A stretch of 64,000 nt of DNA. It comes from Alphaproteobacteria bacterium. GTDB taxonomy: Bacteria; Pseudomonadota; Alphaproteobacteria; UBA8366. Made by a program: the position numbers and the translations under genes. Location: assembly GCA_028281325.1 (NCBI GenBank), contig JANQKC010000009.1:124001-188000 (forward strand), read 5' to 3'. This document shows, in pieces, positions 25,290-34,533 of the stretch (position 1 is its first letter; each line of letters starts with the position of its first letter). The notes beneath the pieces are model-generated. The model saw nothing but the letters and a program-made list of their open reading frames with translations, was not told where the DNA came from and ran no database searches.

Positions 25290-25311
25290 CTTATTTGGTG
25301 ATGTAAAAGAC

Positions 25312-26262
25312 ATGCTGCGATCCAATCTCGACGTGGACCTGCTGCAGGCATTCGCTGAAGTGGCGCACACGCGCAGCTTCACCCAAGCAGCGGAACGGCT
25401 GAACCGGGTGCAATCGGCGGTCAGCGGCCAGATCAAACGCCTGGAAGCCATCACGGGCGTCCGGCTGTTCGACCGGACCCGCCGGTCGGTGAAGTTGACC
25501 AAGGAAGGCGAGATTCTGTTGGATTATGCCCAGAAAATCCTCCGCTTGAACGACGCGGCCTTGTCCGACCTCGGCCAGACGCGGCCGTCCGAGAAGGTCC
25601 GTCTCGCCGTCTCGGACCATTCCGCCTGCTTCCTGCCGCAGGCGCTCGTCCGGTTCGCCGCCGCCATGCCGACGGTGCAGCTTGAGATTCGGTGCGAGCG
25701 GAGTTGGGATGCGCTCGATGCGCTGGACGCCGGCGACGTCGACCTCGCTTTCGTGACGCAACCGTGTGGCCGCACCGACGGGGCGGTCGTCTATCGCGAA
25801 CAACTCATCTGGGCGGCGGCAGAAGGTTCGGAGGCGCCGGGGCTCGATCCGCTTCCCCTCGCCATCTTCGGCCCCGGGTGCGTCTACCGGGACGCCGCCT
25901 TGCGGGCGCTGGACGCTTGCGGAAAGCCGTGGCGGCTCGCCTATAACAGCCCAAGCCGCGATGGCCTACTGATCGCGGTCAGAGCCGGCCTTGCGGTGAC
26001 CGTCGCAACCGAAAGCACGCTGGAGAGCGGCCTGGCGGCCATCGGCTCGGAACGCGGGCTGCCCGCGCTCCCCGAGATCGAGTTATCGCTTCATCGTCGG
26101 GCCGTCGGCAATGCATCGGCGACGACGCGCCTTGCGGCGATTATCCGCGACACATGGCGGGATGCCCCGACCAACGGTGCGGAGAAACGCCCGCAACCCG
26201 CTCGCCGCGGCGGCGTTCCGGATGAAAACAGGCTGCCGAAAACCATGAACCGGAGCGCATGA
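25312..26262 (+). CDS. LysR-family transcriptional regulator
   Basis: A 316-residue regulator. The helix-turn-helix lies in LLQAFAEVAHTRSFTQAAER, continuing RVQSAVSGQIKRLE, followed by RLFDRTRRSVKLTKEG, the classical LysR N-terminus. The rest is a periplasmic-binding-protein-like effector domain, extended by a basic, low-complexity tail of about 35 residues. It faces the MFS gene and is the likely regulator of that transporter. A terminator hairpin overlaps its stop. Confidence 0.92.
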   Translation: MLRSNLDVDLLQAFAEVAHTRSFTQAAERLNRVQSAVSGQIKRLEAITGVRLFDRTRRSVKLTKEGEILLDYAQKILRLNDAALSDLGQTRPSEKVRLAVSDHSACFLPQALVRFAAAMPTVQLEIRCERSWDALDALDAGDVDLAFVTQPCGRTDGAVVYREQLIWAAAEGSEAPGLDPLPLAIFGPGCVYRDAALRALDACGKPWRLAYNSPSRDGLLIAVRAGLAVTVATESTLESGLAAIGSERGLPALPEIELSLHRRAVGNASATTRLAAIIRDTWRDAPTNGAEKRPQPARRGGVPDENRLPKTMNRSA

Positions 26263-26282
26263 CGGGCAGCGCTCCGGCTTTT
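26250..26282 (+). terminator. Terminator at the end of the LysR gene
   Basis: CCGGAGCGC and GCGCTCCGG form a perfect 9-bp stem with a 10-base loop, followed by CTTTT. The LysR stop codon lies in the loop. It separates the LysR gene from the convergent SDR gene. Confidence 0.78.
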
Positions 26283-26311
26283 AGGTCCGAGGCTAACGTC
26301 CGGTCGATCCG

Positions 26312-27229
26312 CTAGACCGGATCCCAGCTAAAGACATCCGCCGACACTTCCAGCGGATACATATGCGACTTGAAAGCCGGGATCGCCTGCTCGCCGATCA
26401 TCTCGGGTGTCCAGCCCTCGCCGCGCTGAACCGCGCGCAGCGGCCGCGGCTGGCTGAACAGGAATATCTCGTTGTTGCGCACGCCGAAGATCTGACCGGA
26501 CACGTTGTCTTCGTCGGCCTTGTGACTGCACAAATAGACCGCCATCGGCGCGATCTTCTCGGGAGTCATCTGCTTCAACTTCTCGACCCGCGCCTCGGCT
26601 TCGGGCGAATTCGTCGGGATCGAGCCGATCATCCGGCTCCACGCGAAAGGCGAGATGCAGTTGGACCGCACCCGGTAGCGCGCCATGTCCAACGCAATCG
26701 ACTTGGACAGTCCCATGATGCCGAGTTTGGCCGCCGAGTAATTGGCCTGCCCCACGTTGCCGACCAAGCCCGAGGTCGACGTCATATGCACGAAGCAGCC
26801 GGAACTCTGCTTGCGGAAATGCGGCGCGGCCGCGCGGCTGATGTAGTAGCTGCCGTGCAGATGGACGTCGATGACCGCGTGCCAGTCCTCGTCCTCCATC
26901 TTGTGGAAAATGCCGTCGCGCAGGATGCCGGCGTTGTTCACCACGCCGTCGACCTTACCGAAACTGTCGAGCGCGGTTTCCACGATGCGGGCCGCTCCTT
27001 TCGGATCGGAAACGCTGTCCGTATTCGCGACGGCCTCGCCGCCGGCGGCGGCGATCTCCTCGACCACCTCCTGCGCCGGGGTCTTGTCCTCGCCCTCGCC
27101 GGAGACCGATCCGCCGAAGTCGTTGACCACGACCTTCGCGCCGTGCGCCGCCATCAACATGGCGAAACCGCGCCCAATGCCCCGGCCCGCGCCGGTAACG
27201 ACGATGACCTTGTCCTGAACCATGCTCAT
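26312..27229 (-). CDS. Short-chain dehydrogenase, MFE-2 (3-hydroxyacyl-CoA)-like
   Basis: A 305-residue SDR. The cofactor motif is TGAGRGIGRG, NNAG occurs at about 100, and the catalytic set is Ser (TSTSGLVGNVGQ) with YSAAK. The insert VVVNDFGGSVSGEGEDKTPA after the cofactor motif and the overall length are typical of the 3-hydroxyacyl-CoA dehydrogenase part of peroxisomal multifunctional enzyme type 2. It probably oxidises a 3-hydroxyacyl-CoA or similar alcohol with NAD(P). The C-terminal tail is longer than in classical SDRs. It lies alone on the minus strand, with a TauD gene upstream. Confidence 0.87.
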   Translation of the reverse strand: MSMVQDKVIVVTGAGRGIGRGFAMLMAAHGAKVVVNDFGGSVSGEGEDKTPAQEVVEEIAAAGGEAVANTDSVSDPKGAARIVETALDSFGKVDGVVNNAGILRDGIFHKMEDEDWHAVIDVHLHGSYYISRAAAPHFRKQSSGCFVHMTSTSGLVGNVGQANYSAAKLGIMGLSKSIALDMARYRVRSNCISPFAWSRMIGSIPTNSPEAEARVEKLKQMTPEKIAPMAVYLCSHKADEDNVSGQIFGVRNNEIFLFSQPRPLRAVQRGEGWTPEMIGEQAIPAFKSHMYPLEVSADVFSWDPV

Positions 27230-27446
27230 TCTTTTAGTGCTCCCGGTTTGGTATTTCCGATCAAGATTTCTTATCCCTTCCCCGCATGTCCGGATCGCCG
27301 TGATCGACCGCCGTTAAGACGGCATGGACCATTTCCGAGATACTCGGCCTGATTGAAATGCGGCAGGATACGCGTGTCACCACGCGCCCGATCCTAGGGC
27401 CAAGCGGCCGTCGAGACAACGCCGTCGGAAGCTCCCAAGCGGCGGT

Positions 27447-28352
27447 TTAGTACGGCACGCTTCCCCGGATGACCGTCCGATGCAGCACGCGCGGGTGCTT
27501 GTCCATTTCGAAGTCGCCGGTGGCGCGATGCAAGAGACAGCGGTTGTCCCACATGACGAGTTCGCCCTCTCGCCAGTGATGGGTGTGGACGAAGCGCGGC
27601 TGGGTCGCGAAATCGAGCAGCCGGTACAGCAGCTCCCGGCCCTCGGCGACCGGCATCCCTTCGATATGCGAGGTGTGGATGCCGATATAGAGCACCTTCC
27701 GGCCGGAATCCGGATGCGTCCGGACGATCGGGTGCGACACCGGCGGCCGCTCGGCCTTTTGTTCCTCGGTCGCCGGCCGGTTGAACGTGTTCTCGCGGCT
27801 GGCCTCCCAACTGTGGACCGCCCGACGCCCTTGGATGCGCTCCTTCAGCACCTCCGGCAATTCGTCATACGCGGCCGCCATGTTGGCGAACTGGGTCGAG
27901 CCGCCCTTCGGGGGAATCTTCTTGGCGTGCAGCAGCGTCGCGAGCGACGGGACGTCGTGATAGGACTTGTCGGTGTGCCAAAAGAAATTGCCGCTGGTCG
28001 CCGGCGTCTTGGTCGGATTGCCGTCCAGATCGAGGTTCGATACCATATGGACCTTGGGCGATTTCACGCCATCCAGCCCCCGCACGACATGCCCCTCGAC
28101 CTCGCCGAAGCGTTCGGTGAAGGCATACTGCTCGTCCTTCGACAGGTCCTGGTTCGGGAAGACAAGGATATGGTATTCGAGCATGGCGCTCAGGATCGCG
28201 TCGCGGGCCGAGTCGTCGAGCGGCTTCGACAGATCGAGCCCGGTCACCGCCGCGCCCATGAAACTCGGCAGCGGCTGAACCGTGGGAAAACCAGCGGTTT
28301 GGGCCATCCCTTGCGGCGCGGCACCCTGGCCCACCGTTTCGACGTTCTCCAT
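27447..28352 (-). CDS. TauD/TfdA-family Fe(II)/2-oxoglutarate dioxygenase (copy 1)
   Basis: A 301-residue dioxygenase with the iron-binding facial triad: HTD (in GNFFWHTDKSYHD) and the distal His in CLLHRATGD, followed by the 2-oxoglutarate-binding Arg near the end (RVLHRTVIRG). The ATG at 28352 has GGAGG eight bases before it. Members hydroxylate taurine, aryloxyacetates, carnitine precursors and others. Two further paralogs lie at 42.4 and 45.7 kb. Substrate unknown. A divergent deaminase gene begins 131 bases away. Confidence 0.9.
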   Translation of the reverse strand: MENVETVGQGAAPQGMAQTAGFPTVQPLPSFMGAAVTGLDLSKPLDDSARDAILSAMLEYHILVFPNQDLSKDEQYAFTERFGEVEGHVVRGLDGVKSPKVHMVSNLDLDGNPTKTPATSGNFFWHTDKSYHDVPSLATLLHAKKIPPKGGSTQFANMAAAYDELPEVLKERIQGRRAVHSWEASRENTFNRPATEEQKAERPPVSHPIVRTHPDSGRKVLYIGIHTSHIEGMPVAEGRELLYRLLDFATQPRFVHTHHWREGELVMWDNRCLLHRATGDFEMDKHPRVLHRTVIRGSVPY

Positions 28353-28482
28353 GCTTCGATCCTCCGGTAAATGCGAACTGATTGTACGGTAGCACACGGA
28401 AAGCGGTCAAAGTTTGCCCGGCCCTGGCCCGATCCCCGGCGCTGCAGTAGGCTCGTTACCAACAGCGGAAAGGACACGAGCG

Positions 28483-28935
28483 ATGCCCTCGAACGAGCAT
28501 GTCGACTTCATGCGCCACGCCCTCGACGAAGGACGCACCGGCGCCGCCGCCGGCAATCCGGCGATCGGGTCTGTCATCGTCCGCGACGGCAAGATCGTCG
28601 CCCGTGGGCACAACACCGTGACGAGTACCTATGATCCGACCTGCCATGCGGAAACCGTGGCCATCCGCAACATCTGTCAGGCGGAAAAGGTCACCGAACT
28701 ACCCGGCACCACGCTCTACACCACGATGGAGCCCTGCCCCATGTGCATGTGGACGATCTGCATGACCAAGATCGACCGCTTGGTCATGGGCGCGCGGCTC
28801 GCCGATCTACAGCCGCTCAGCGTGAATTACGGCGATTACTCGGTCGAATCTTTCCTCGACCTGACCGACAACAAGATCGAGGTCGTCACCGGAATCCTGG
28901 TCGACGACTGCGCCGCACTGCGCCGGGGCAGTTAG
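28483..28935 (+). CDS. CMP/dCMP-type zinc nucleoside/base deaminase
   Basis: A 150-residue deaminase with the zinc motif HAE (CHAETVAIRN) and PCPMC (MEPCPMCMWTICM). This is the CDA-superfamily active site, with the Glu as proton shuttle. The length and the PCPMC form suit guanine deaminase or tRNA-adenosine-deaminase-like proteins. It is followed 53 bases later by a RidA-family gene on the same strand, an often seen pairing of deaminase and reactive-imine clearance. The exact base or nucleoside is not clear. Confidence 0.87.
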   Translation: MPSNEHVDFMRHALDEGRTGAAAGNPAIGSVIVRDGKIVARGHNTVTSTYDPTCHAETVAIRNICQAEKVTELPGTTLYTTMEPCPMCMWTICMTKIDRLVMGARLADLQPLSVNYGDYSVESFLDLTDNKIEVVTGILVDDCAALRRGS

Positions 28936-28988
28936 CCTCGCCCGCGTCTCACCGTTTCCCTATTCAAACCTCAGATGGAGAAAGCCCC

Positions 28989-29339
28989 ATGAGCGATATC
29001 ACCCGCAATCACATCGGTCCCCGGATGAGCCAGTCCGTGGAGCATAACGGCGTCATCTACCTCGCCGGCCAGGTCGGCGACGACCAGAATGCCGACGTCG
29101 CGACGCAAACCGCGCAGATCCTGGCGAAGATCGACAAGCTGCTGGCCGAATGCGGCAGCGACAAGTCCAAGCTCCTGTGGGCGCAGCTCTGGGTCACGGA
29201 CATGCGCAACTTCGCGGCCATGAACGAGGTTTGGGATGCCTGGATCGACCCGGCCAACCCGCCCGTCCGCGCCGGCTTGTGCAGCGCGCTTGCCGCACCC
29301 GACTGGAAGGTCGAGATTATGGTGATGGCGGCGAAGTAG
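28989..29339 (+). CDS. RidA/YjgF-family protein
   Basis: A 116-residue RidA-like protein: HNGVIYLAGQVGDDQN at the start, WVTDMRNFAAMNEVWDAW, and the C-terminal PPVRAGLCSALAAPDWKVEI with the substrate-binding Arg. RidA hydrolyses reactive enamines and imines made by PLP enzymes and by amine oxidation. A GGAGAAAG site precedes the ATG. It probably shares a transcript with the deaminase. Confidence 0.9.
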   Translation: MSDITRNHIGPRMSQSVEHNGVIYLAGQVGDDQNADVATQTAQILAKIDKLLAECGSDKSKLLWAQLWVTDMRNFAAMNEVWDAWIDPANPPVRAGLCSALAAPDWKVEIMVMAAK

Positions 29340-29354
29340 AACCCGCGCAGTGCG

Positions 29355-30107
29355 TCATGCGGGTTCGCGGCGGTAGTGATAGCGGTACAGTTCGGTCGTC
29401 AAGCCGAGACCTTGGTAGAGGGCGATGGCCGGGGCGTTCGGCGCCTCGACCTGAAGGCAAACGCCCCAAGCGCCTGCCGCCGCCGCCCACGCGAAAAGCC
29501 CGTTCAGCATCCGGCGCGCGTATCCTTTGCCGCGCTGCGCTTCGTCGGTGATGACGGATTCGACGCATAACAGGCCGCCATGCAACGCCCCAAACGCCAA
29601 GGCGGCGAGCCGACCGTCGGCGCGTAACCCGGCGAAACCCGACGGAACCATCAGCGAGCGGACGACGCGCGTGAAAAACGCATGCGCGTCGTCGTCGCGT
29701 CCCTGTAACGCTTGCATCGCCGCAAGCCAATCGCCGCTCGGATAGGAAAGGATTTCGACAGCGGCGTCCGCCTGGGACTCGACCGTGCGGATATCGGCGT
29801 GCAGCGTGATCGTCTCGCCTTCCGCGCTGAATCCCAGTTCCGCCAACCGGGCATCGACCGACGGGTCCAAAAGGGTCGGCACCCGGAATATCACCGGCTG
29901 CCCCTGCCCGCCATAGACGGCACGGCACGCCGATAGCGTTTCGTCGATCGCACCGGCCCCCGCAGTCAACGGATTGGCCGAATTCACGCGTCGCCCGAAT
30001 CCGCCCGAAACGCGCAGCACCCAATCGCCACACCAAACCTGATGCAGCGCGGGCCAAGCATTGTGGCAGCCTTCTTCGGCCTGCCAGGCGAGTTCAGTCG
30101 CGTTCAT
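29355..30107 (-). CDS. GNAT-family N-acetyltransferase
   Basis: A 250-residue protein. The second half carries the GNAT acetyl-CoA site: VESVITDEAQRGKGYARRML (R/Q-x-x-G-x-G/A) followed by LQVEAPNAPAIALYQGLGL. The N-terminal half (HNAWPALHQVWCGDWVLRVS) is a degenerate GNAT-like domain seen in two-domain members. The ATG at 30107 has AAAGGA a few bases before it. Substrate unknown. It converges on the RidA gene. Confidence 0.88.
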   Translation of the reverse strand: MNATELAWQAEEGCHNAWPALHQVWCGDWVLRVSGGFGRRVNSANPLTAGAGAIDETLSACRAVYGGQGQPVIFRVPTLLDPSVDARLAELGFSAEGETITLHADIRTVESQADAAVEILSYPSGDWLAAMQALQGRDDDAHAFFTRVVRSLMVPSGFAGLRADGRLAALAFGALHGGLLCVESVITDEAQRGKGYARRMLNGLFAWAAAAGAWGVCLQVEAPNAPAIALYQGLGLTTELYRYHYRREPA

Positions 30108-30240
30108 GTCTATTCCTTTCATCGCCTCGGAAATCTAACGGTTTCCTGTGTGCGTTGACAGCGCCCAACCATGCTGCCTACCGTGATCCTTCCCGTCCCG
30201 CGGTGCGACACGCAAAAACAAAAATCTCAAGGAGAGGAAA

Positions 30241-31977
30241 ATGGCGCGATCCGGCCGACGCAAAGCCCCGGAAGATTTACGGAGTTATCAATGGTATGGC
30301 GTCGACGACCTGCACGGCTTCGGCCACCGGTCGCGCACCAAGCAGATGGGCTTCGCCAAGGAGGATTTCGCCGGCAAGCCGGTGATCGCGATCATCAACA
30401 CCTGGAGCGAGATCAACCAGTGCCACGCGCATTTCAAGCAGCGCGCCGAAGAGGTGAAGCGCGGCGTCTGGCAGGCCGGCGGCTTCCCGGTCGAACTGCC
30501 CGCCATGTCGCTCTCCGAGCCCTTCGTGAAACCGTCGACCATGCTCTACCGCAACATGCTGTCGATGGAGGCCGAGGAACTGCTGCGCAGCCACCCGATG
30601 GACGGCGCGGTGCTGATGGGCGGCTGCGACAAGACCACGCCGGCGCTGCTGATGGCGGCGGCCAGCATGAACATTCCGTCGATCTTCGTCCCCGCCGGGC
30701 CGATGCTGCGCGGCAACTGGCGCGGCGAGACGCTGGGCAGCGGCACCGACACCTGGAAATACTGGGCGGAACGCCGCGCCGGCAACATCACCGAGGACGA
30801 CTGGGAGGAGATCGAGGGCGGCATCGCCCGGTCGCCCGGCCACTGCATGACCATGGGCACCGCCTCGACGATGACCTCGGTCGCCGAGGTGATTGGCATG
30901 ACGCTGCCGGGCGCGGCGTCGATCCCGGCGGCGGATTCGAACCATCCGCGTATGGCGACGGCAAGCGGCCGCCGCATCGTCGACATGGTCTGGGACGACC
31001 TGACGCCGCGCGAACTCATGACGATGGACGCGGTCGAAAACGCGATCACCACCGTGATGACACTCGGCGGGTCGACCAACGCGGCGATTCATATCCTCGC
31101 CATCGCCGCGCGCAACGGGCATGACGTCACGCTCGACCTGTTGGACGAGTTGTCGCGCAAGACGCCGGTGCTGGCCGACATGCGGCCGTCTGGCCGCTTC
31201 CTGATGGAGGATTTCTACTATGCCGGCGGCCTGCGCGGCCTGCTGAACCGGATGCGCGACCTGCTGCATCTCGACTGCCTCACGGCGAACGGCAAGACGC
31301 TCGGCGACAATCTCGGCGACGCCGGGGTCTACAACGACGAGGTGATCCGGACGCGCGACAACCCGATGTCCGACGAAGGCGGCTTGGTCGTGCTGCGCGG
31401 CAATCTCGCGCCGAACGGCGCGGTGGTCAAACACACCGCCGCCGACCCGAAACTGCACAAGCATGTCGGCCCGGCCGTGGTGTTCAAAAGCCACCGCGAC
31501 CTGCTGGAACGGATCGACGACCCGGATCTCGACGTAACCGCGGACTCCGTCCTGGTTATGCAGAATGCCGGCCCGGTCGGCGGACCCGGCATGCCGGAAT
31601 GGGGCATGCTGCCGATCCCGCAGAAGCTGCTGAAGCAAGGCGTGCGCGACATGGTGCGCATTTCGGACGCGCGGATGAGCGGCACGTCCTACGGCACCTG
31701 CGTACTGCATGTAGCTCCCGAGTCCTTCGTCGGCGGACCGCTGGGTCTGGTGCAAAACGGCGACATGATCGAGTTGGACATCATGGGACGACGGCTCGAC
31801 CTGAAGGTCAGCGACGAGGAGCTCGCCAAACGGCGCGAATCGTGGACCCCGCCGAAGCCCCATTATCCAAGAGGATACGGCTGGATGTTCACGCAACATA
31901 TCCAACAGGCGGATAAAGGCTGCGACTTCGACTTCTTGCGATCGTCGGAGTTGGTCGACGAGCCCGAGGTGCACTAA
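30241..31977 (+). CDS. IlvD/Edd-family dehydratase (sugar-acid dehydratase type)
   Basis: A 578-residue iron-sulfur dehydratase. The three cluster cysteines are visible: NTWSEINQCHAHF, GGCDKTTPA and PGHCMTMGTASTM. The N-terminal KQMGFAKEDFAGKPVIAI and the acidic C-terminal part fit the branch of arabonate/xylonate dehydratases more than branched-chain dihydroxyacid dehydratase. It removes water from an aldonic acid to give a 2-keto-3-deoxy acid. A GAGAGGAAA site precedes the ATG. No sugar-acid transporter is adjacent. Confidence 0.88.
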   Translation: MARSGRRKAPEDLRSYQWYGVDDLHGFGHRSRTKQMGFAKEDFAGKPVIAIINTWSEINQCHAHFKQRAEEVKRGVWQAGGFPVELPAMSLSEPFVKPSTMLYRNMLSMEAEELLRSHPMDGAVLMGGCDKTTPALLMAAASMNIPSIFVPAGPMLRGNWRGETLGSGTDTWKYWAERRAGNITEDDWEEIEGGIARSPGHCMTMGTASTMTSVAEVIGMTLPGAASIPAADSNHPRMATASGRRIVDMVWDDLTPRELMTMDAVENAITTVMTLGGSTNAAIHILAIAARNGHDVTLDLLDELSRKTPVLADMRPSGRFLMEDFYYAGGLRGLLNRMRDLLHLDCLTANGKTLGDNLGDAGVYNDEVIRTRDNPMSDEGGLVVLRGNLAPNGAVVKHTAADPKLHKHVGPAVVFKSHRDLLERIDDPDLDVTADSVLVMQNAGPVGGPGMPEWGMLPIPQKLLKQGVRDMVRISDARMSGTSYGTCVLHVAPESFVGGPLGLVQNGDMIELDIMGRRLDLKVSDEELAKRRESWTPPKPHYPRGYGWMFTQHIQQADKGCDFDFLRSSELVDEPEVH

Positions 31978-31983
31978 GCCCGC

Positions 31984-32217
31984 CTAGGCGGCGGTACGGT
32001 TTCCTCCGGTCGACGCGGCGATACGCTTCCCGCGCACCGCCATCAGGCATTCGTGATAAGTGTTCAGAAGATAATGCCGGTCGGCCGGCGTATGCGCGCC
32101 GGCCATGGCGCCGCTCGACATGGTACGGTTCTCGACCCGCATCACGTCCAGCATCAACCGGTAGGCGATGGCCTCCGCGGTGCCCTCGCCGATATTGAGT
32201 GGCGACAATTCAGACAT
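31984..32217 (-). CDS. Conserved-looking small helical protein
   Basis: A 77-residue soluble, mostly helical protein (AEAIAYRLMLDVMRVENRTM, DRHYLLNTYHECLMAV) with no motif I recognise. A GGGAG ribosome site lies about nine bases before the ATG, and the frame ends 7 bases from the convergent dehydratase stop. I think it is real, but its function is unknown. Confidence 0.5.
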   Translation of the reverse strand: MSELSPLNIGEGTAEAIAYRLMLDVMRVENRTMSSGAMAGAHTPADRHYLLNTYHECLMAVRGKRIAASTGGNRTAA

Positions 32218-32476
32218 CGTCTATTTCTCCCACTGCAAACCCGTTATCTGAATGGCCGAGACCGTCCCCTCTCGAGCCCCTCCTCCGTGCTGAAAGCCGC
32301 ATCCCCTCACCGACGAAATCCGTCGGACGGCGTGCTCGTTTCCCCACGAAACCATGCTTCGCCAGGGCCGTTAACAAGTCGTTAAAGCCCCTAGGATCTT
32401 GACTCAAAGAGAAGATTTCAACCGGACCGCGCACGCCCAACAATCGTTCTAGCGGCTTGGGATCAACCGAAGGATT

Positions 32477-33286
32477 CTATTCCGCCGCCTGGTCCAACCG
32501 GTCCGGCCCGACCACGCTGAGCCCGCAGCGCAGCGCCTCCAGGCTGATCACCTGATCCGGCGACACGTTGGCGATGTTCACGTCGGAACCGAAGGCCAGC
32601 ACAAAGGCTTTCTGCAATTCGAAGGTGCTGTTCACCGTGACGCCCTTGATCCAATAGCCGGTCAATTCGAACAGCACCTTCGAGATGTCGAGGCCGTCGC
32701 GCAGTCCCTCCAGCAGGTCCTGGTTGATCTCGTCGCCGTCCATCAACTCCGCCGCCTCGACCAGCACCAGGTCGCACCCGGCCTCGAAGCAGAGGTTGGC
32801 TTGTGCGATCAGTTCGGCCGCGTCCTGCTTGTCGTGTTTCGAGCCGACCTCGCCGTGGACTTCCAGGCCGCTGTCGATGGCGATCCGGATCATCCGATGC
32901 CGTTCCTGATCGTTCAACGGCACGCAATTGTCGGAGACCTCGATGGCGCGGATGCCGTGCCGCTTCGCCTCCTCGCAATACGGTTTGACCGCGTCCCACC
33001 CCTGCGTCGCGAAGACATACTCCAGGAACTGACCGCCGATGAACGGCTTCACGTCGAACTCTTTGTAAAGGTCGAGCTTCTTGCGAAAGGTATCGACATC
33101 ATAGAGCCGCGCGGTGCCGGCGACGATCTTGCCGAGGTCGATATAAGGCGCCGACAGCTCCAAAGTATCACGCAGATGCTGCATCGGCTGGCCCCAATCC
33201 AGCACCATGGTCAGGCCGGTCTTGCGGGGTTTTTCGGTGCTGCGCCCGGCGGGCAGCGGGACCATCTCGAAGGGGCGCTCGGTCAT
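32477..33286 (-). CDS. Phosphosulfolactate synthase (ComA)-family protein
   Basis: A 269-residue TIM-barrel protein of the ComA family. It has TGLTMVLDWGQPMQHLRDTL near the start, APYIDLGKIVAGTARLY, KPFIGGQFLEYVF, and AIEVSDNCVPL with EVGSKHD. In archaea and in Xanthobacter, ComA-type enzymes add sulfite to phosphoenolpyruvate for coenzyme M; other bacterial homologs have uncertain roles. The ATG at 33286 (MTERPFEM) begins with the conserved part. No other coenzyme M gene is visible nearby. The MaoC-like gene is divergent. Confidence 0.82.
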   Translation of the reverse strand: MTERPFEMVPLPAGRSTEKPRKTGLTMVLDWGQPMQHLRDTLELSAPYIDLGKIVAGTARLYDVDTFRKKLDLYKEFDVKPFIGGQFLEYVFATQGWDAVKPYCEEAKRHGIRAIEVSDNCVPLNDQERHRMIRIAIDSGLEVHGEVGSKHDKQDAAELIAQANLCFEAGCDLVLVEAAELMDGDEINQDLLEGLRDGLDISKVLFELTGYWIKGVTVNSTFELQKAFVLAFGSDVNIANVSPDQVISLEALRCGLSVVGPDRLDQAAE

Positions 33287-33567
33287 GTCTCGGCTCTCTT
33301 GGTTCTTTTGGGGCTGCAACTGATGCGGCAATGATAGCGCGGAACTCCGTCCGGATGACAGCCCGCCCCCGACGCCCTATGGTCGGCGGGTCAACGACAA
33401 GAGACGACGCTGGGAAAACGCCGCCATGTGCATCCTCCTCCTCGGTACCGGAATGCCGACCGCTACGCTCAAACGCATGCGCTCCGGTCGATCTCGGGCG
33501 AAGACTTGATGGAAGTGCCGTTGAAGGACCCGACGCCGGCCAAAATGAACTGACAGGACAAGCAACG

Positions 33568-34386
33568 ATGACCGATACCACCGCCTCGACCGACGCCGAC
33601 GTCGGATACCGCGCCGGGCTCGTTTATCCGGCATGGGATTTTCAGGTGACCGCCGAAACCCAAGCCAAGAAGCTCGCCTGCTGCGACATCGACCCGGCGA
33701 TCTACGGCGACCGGGTGGATATCACGCATTTCGTCCTGGCGACCGTTCTTGCCGCCAAGCGCGCCGGCCTGCCCATCAACGGCCGGGTCCATATGACGCA
33801 ACGGCTCGACCTAAGCGAGCCGATCATGCTCGGCGAGACCCTGACGGTGCGTGGTGAGGATATCAAGGTCGAGCCGGACCGACGCGGTCATATCGTCACC
33901 TCGCGGTTCGAGTTCGTCCGGCCCGACGGGTCGATCCCGCTGCGCGCGGAGCGGTCGTCGCTCGTGCTCGACGCCACCCTTGCGGACAGGGCGCAGCCGT
34001 CCGCGGCCAAAGCGAGGCCCGCCACGGACCCGACCGAGGGCCTGACAAAGATCGGCGAGAAACAATTGGTGCCGGAGAAGGTGGCGGCCTATAGCGACGA
34101 GGCGGAAAACCTGATCCATTCGGACCCGGAAACCGCACACCGCTTCGGCTTTCGCGCACCCATCGCGGCCGGTTTGATGGCGATCCGGTTCATGATGGAA
34201 GCGCTCAGCAAAAACGCGGTACCGCGACAACTCGACCTGCAAATCCGGTTCCGCCGGCCGATGTTCTGGGACGAAAAGCTCGACATCTGGGGCCGCCACG
34301 ACGATGCGGGCAAGCTCAGCTCCATCGCCATCGTCAACCAGGACGGCAAACTGGCCAACGACGGGGTCGTCAATCACGTCGGGTAG
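33568..34386 (+). CDS. MaoC-like hot-dog-fold hydratase/dehydratase domain protein
   Basis: A 272-residue double hot-dog-like protein. The second half carries a MaoC-type motif (AHRFGFRAPIAAGLMAIRFM followed by a strand LQIRFRRPMFWDEKLDIW). The first half holds a matching fold (INGRVHMTQRLDLSEPIMLG). Such proteins hydrate enoyl-CoAs or serve as fatty-acid-synthase-like dehydratases. The classical Asp/His hydratase pair is not clear, so activity may differ. The ATG at 33568 has AGGAC before it. A repeat element follows the stop. Confidence 0.7.
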   Translation: MTDTTASTDADVGYRAGLVYPAWDFQVTAETQAKKLACCDIDPAIYGDRVDITHFVLATVLAAKRAGLPINGRVHMTQRLDLSEPIMLGETLTVRGEDIKVEPDRRGHIVTSRFEFVRPDGSIPLRAERSSLVLDATLADRAQPSAAKARPATDPTEGLTKIGEKQLVPEKVAAYSDEAENLIHSDPETAHRFGFRAPIAAGLMAIRFMMEALSKNAVPRQLDLQIRFRRPMFWDEKLDIWGRHDDAGKLSSIAIVNQDGKLANDGVVNHVG

Positions 34387-34409
34387 CGATCGCCAACCCC
34401 CGCCACCGT

Positions 34410-34477
34410 GTCATTCCCGCGAAAGCGGGAATCCAGACCCGCCGCTACAGATAGATTCCCGCTTTCGCGGGAATGAC
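34410..34477. repeat. Intergenic inverted repeat, CCCGCGAAAGCGGG family
   Basis: Two perfect 24-bp arms in inverted orientation (34410-34433 and 34454-34477) with a 20-base spacer. Each arm contains the self-complementary core CCCGCGAAAGCGGG. The same family recurs at 46550-46616. It is a REP-like chromosomal repeat and may also end transcription between the convergent genes on either side. Confidence 0.9.
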
Positions 34478-34533
34478 GACGGTGTTTGTTTCGTTACAAG
34501 CGCATCGCACTCGATGTTCGTGCCCTTACAGCA

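Noticed and set aside
29340-29365. Hairpin AACCCGC/GCGGGTT between the RidA and GNAT genes as a terminator
   Set aside because: The 12-base loop is long and there is no T-run on either side.
30277-31974. Minus-strand open frame of 565 codons opposite the IlvD/Edd dehydratase
   Set aside because: Antisense shadow; composition without any domain, while the plus strand shows all three cluster cysteines.
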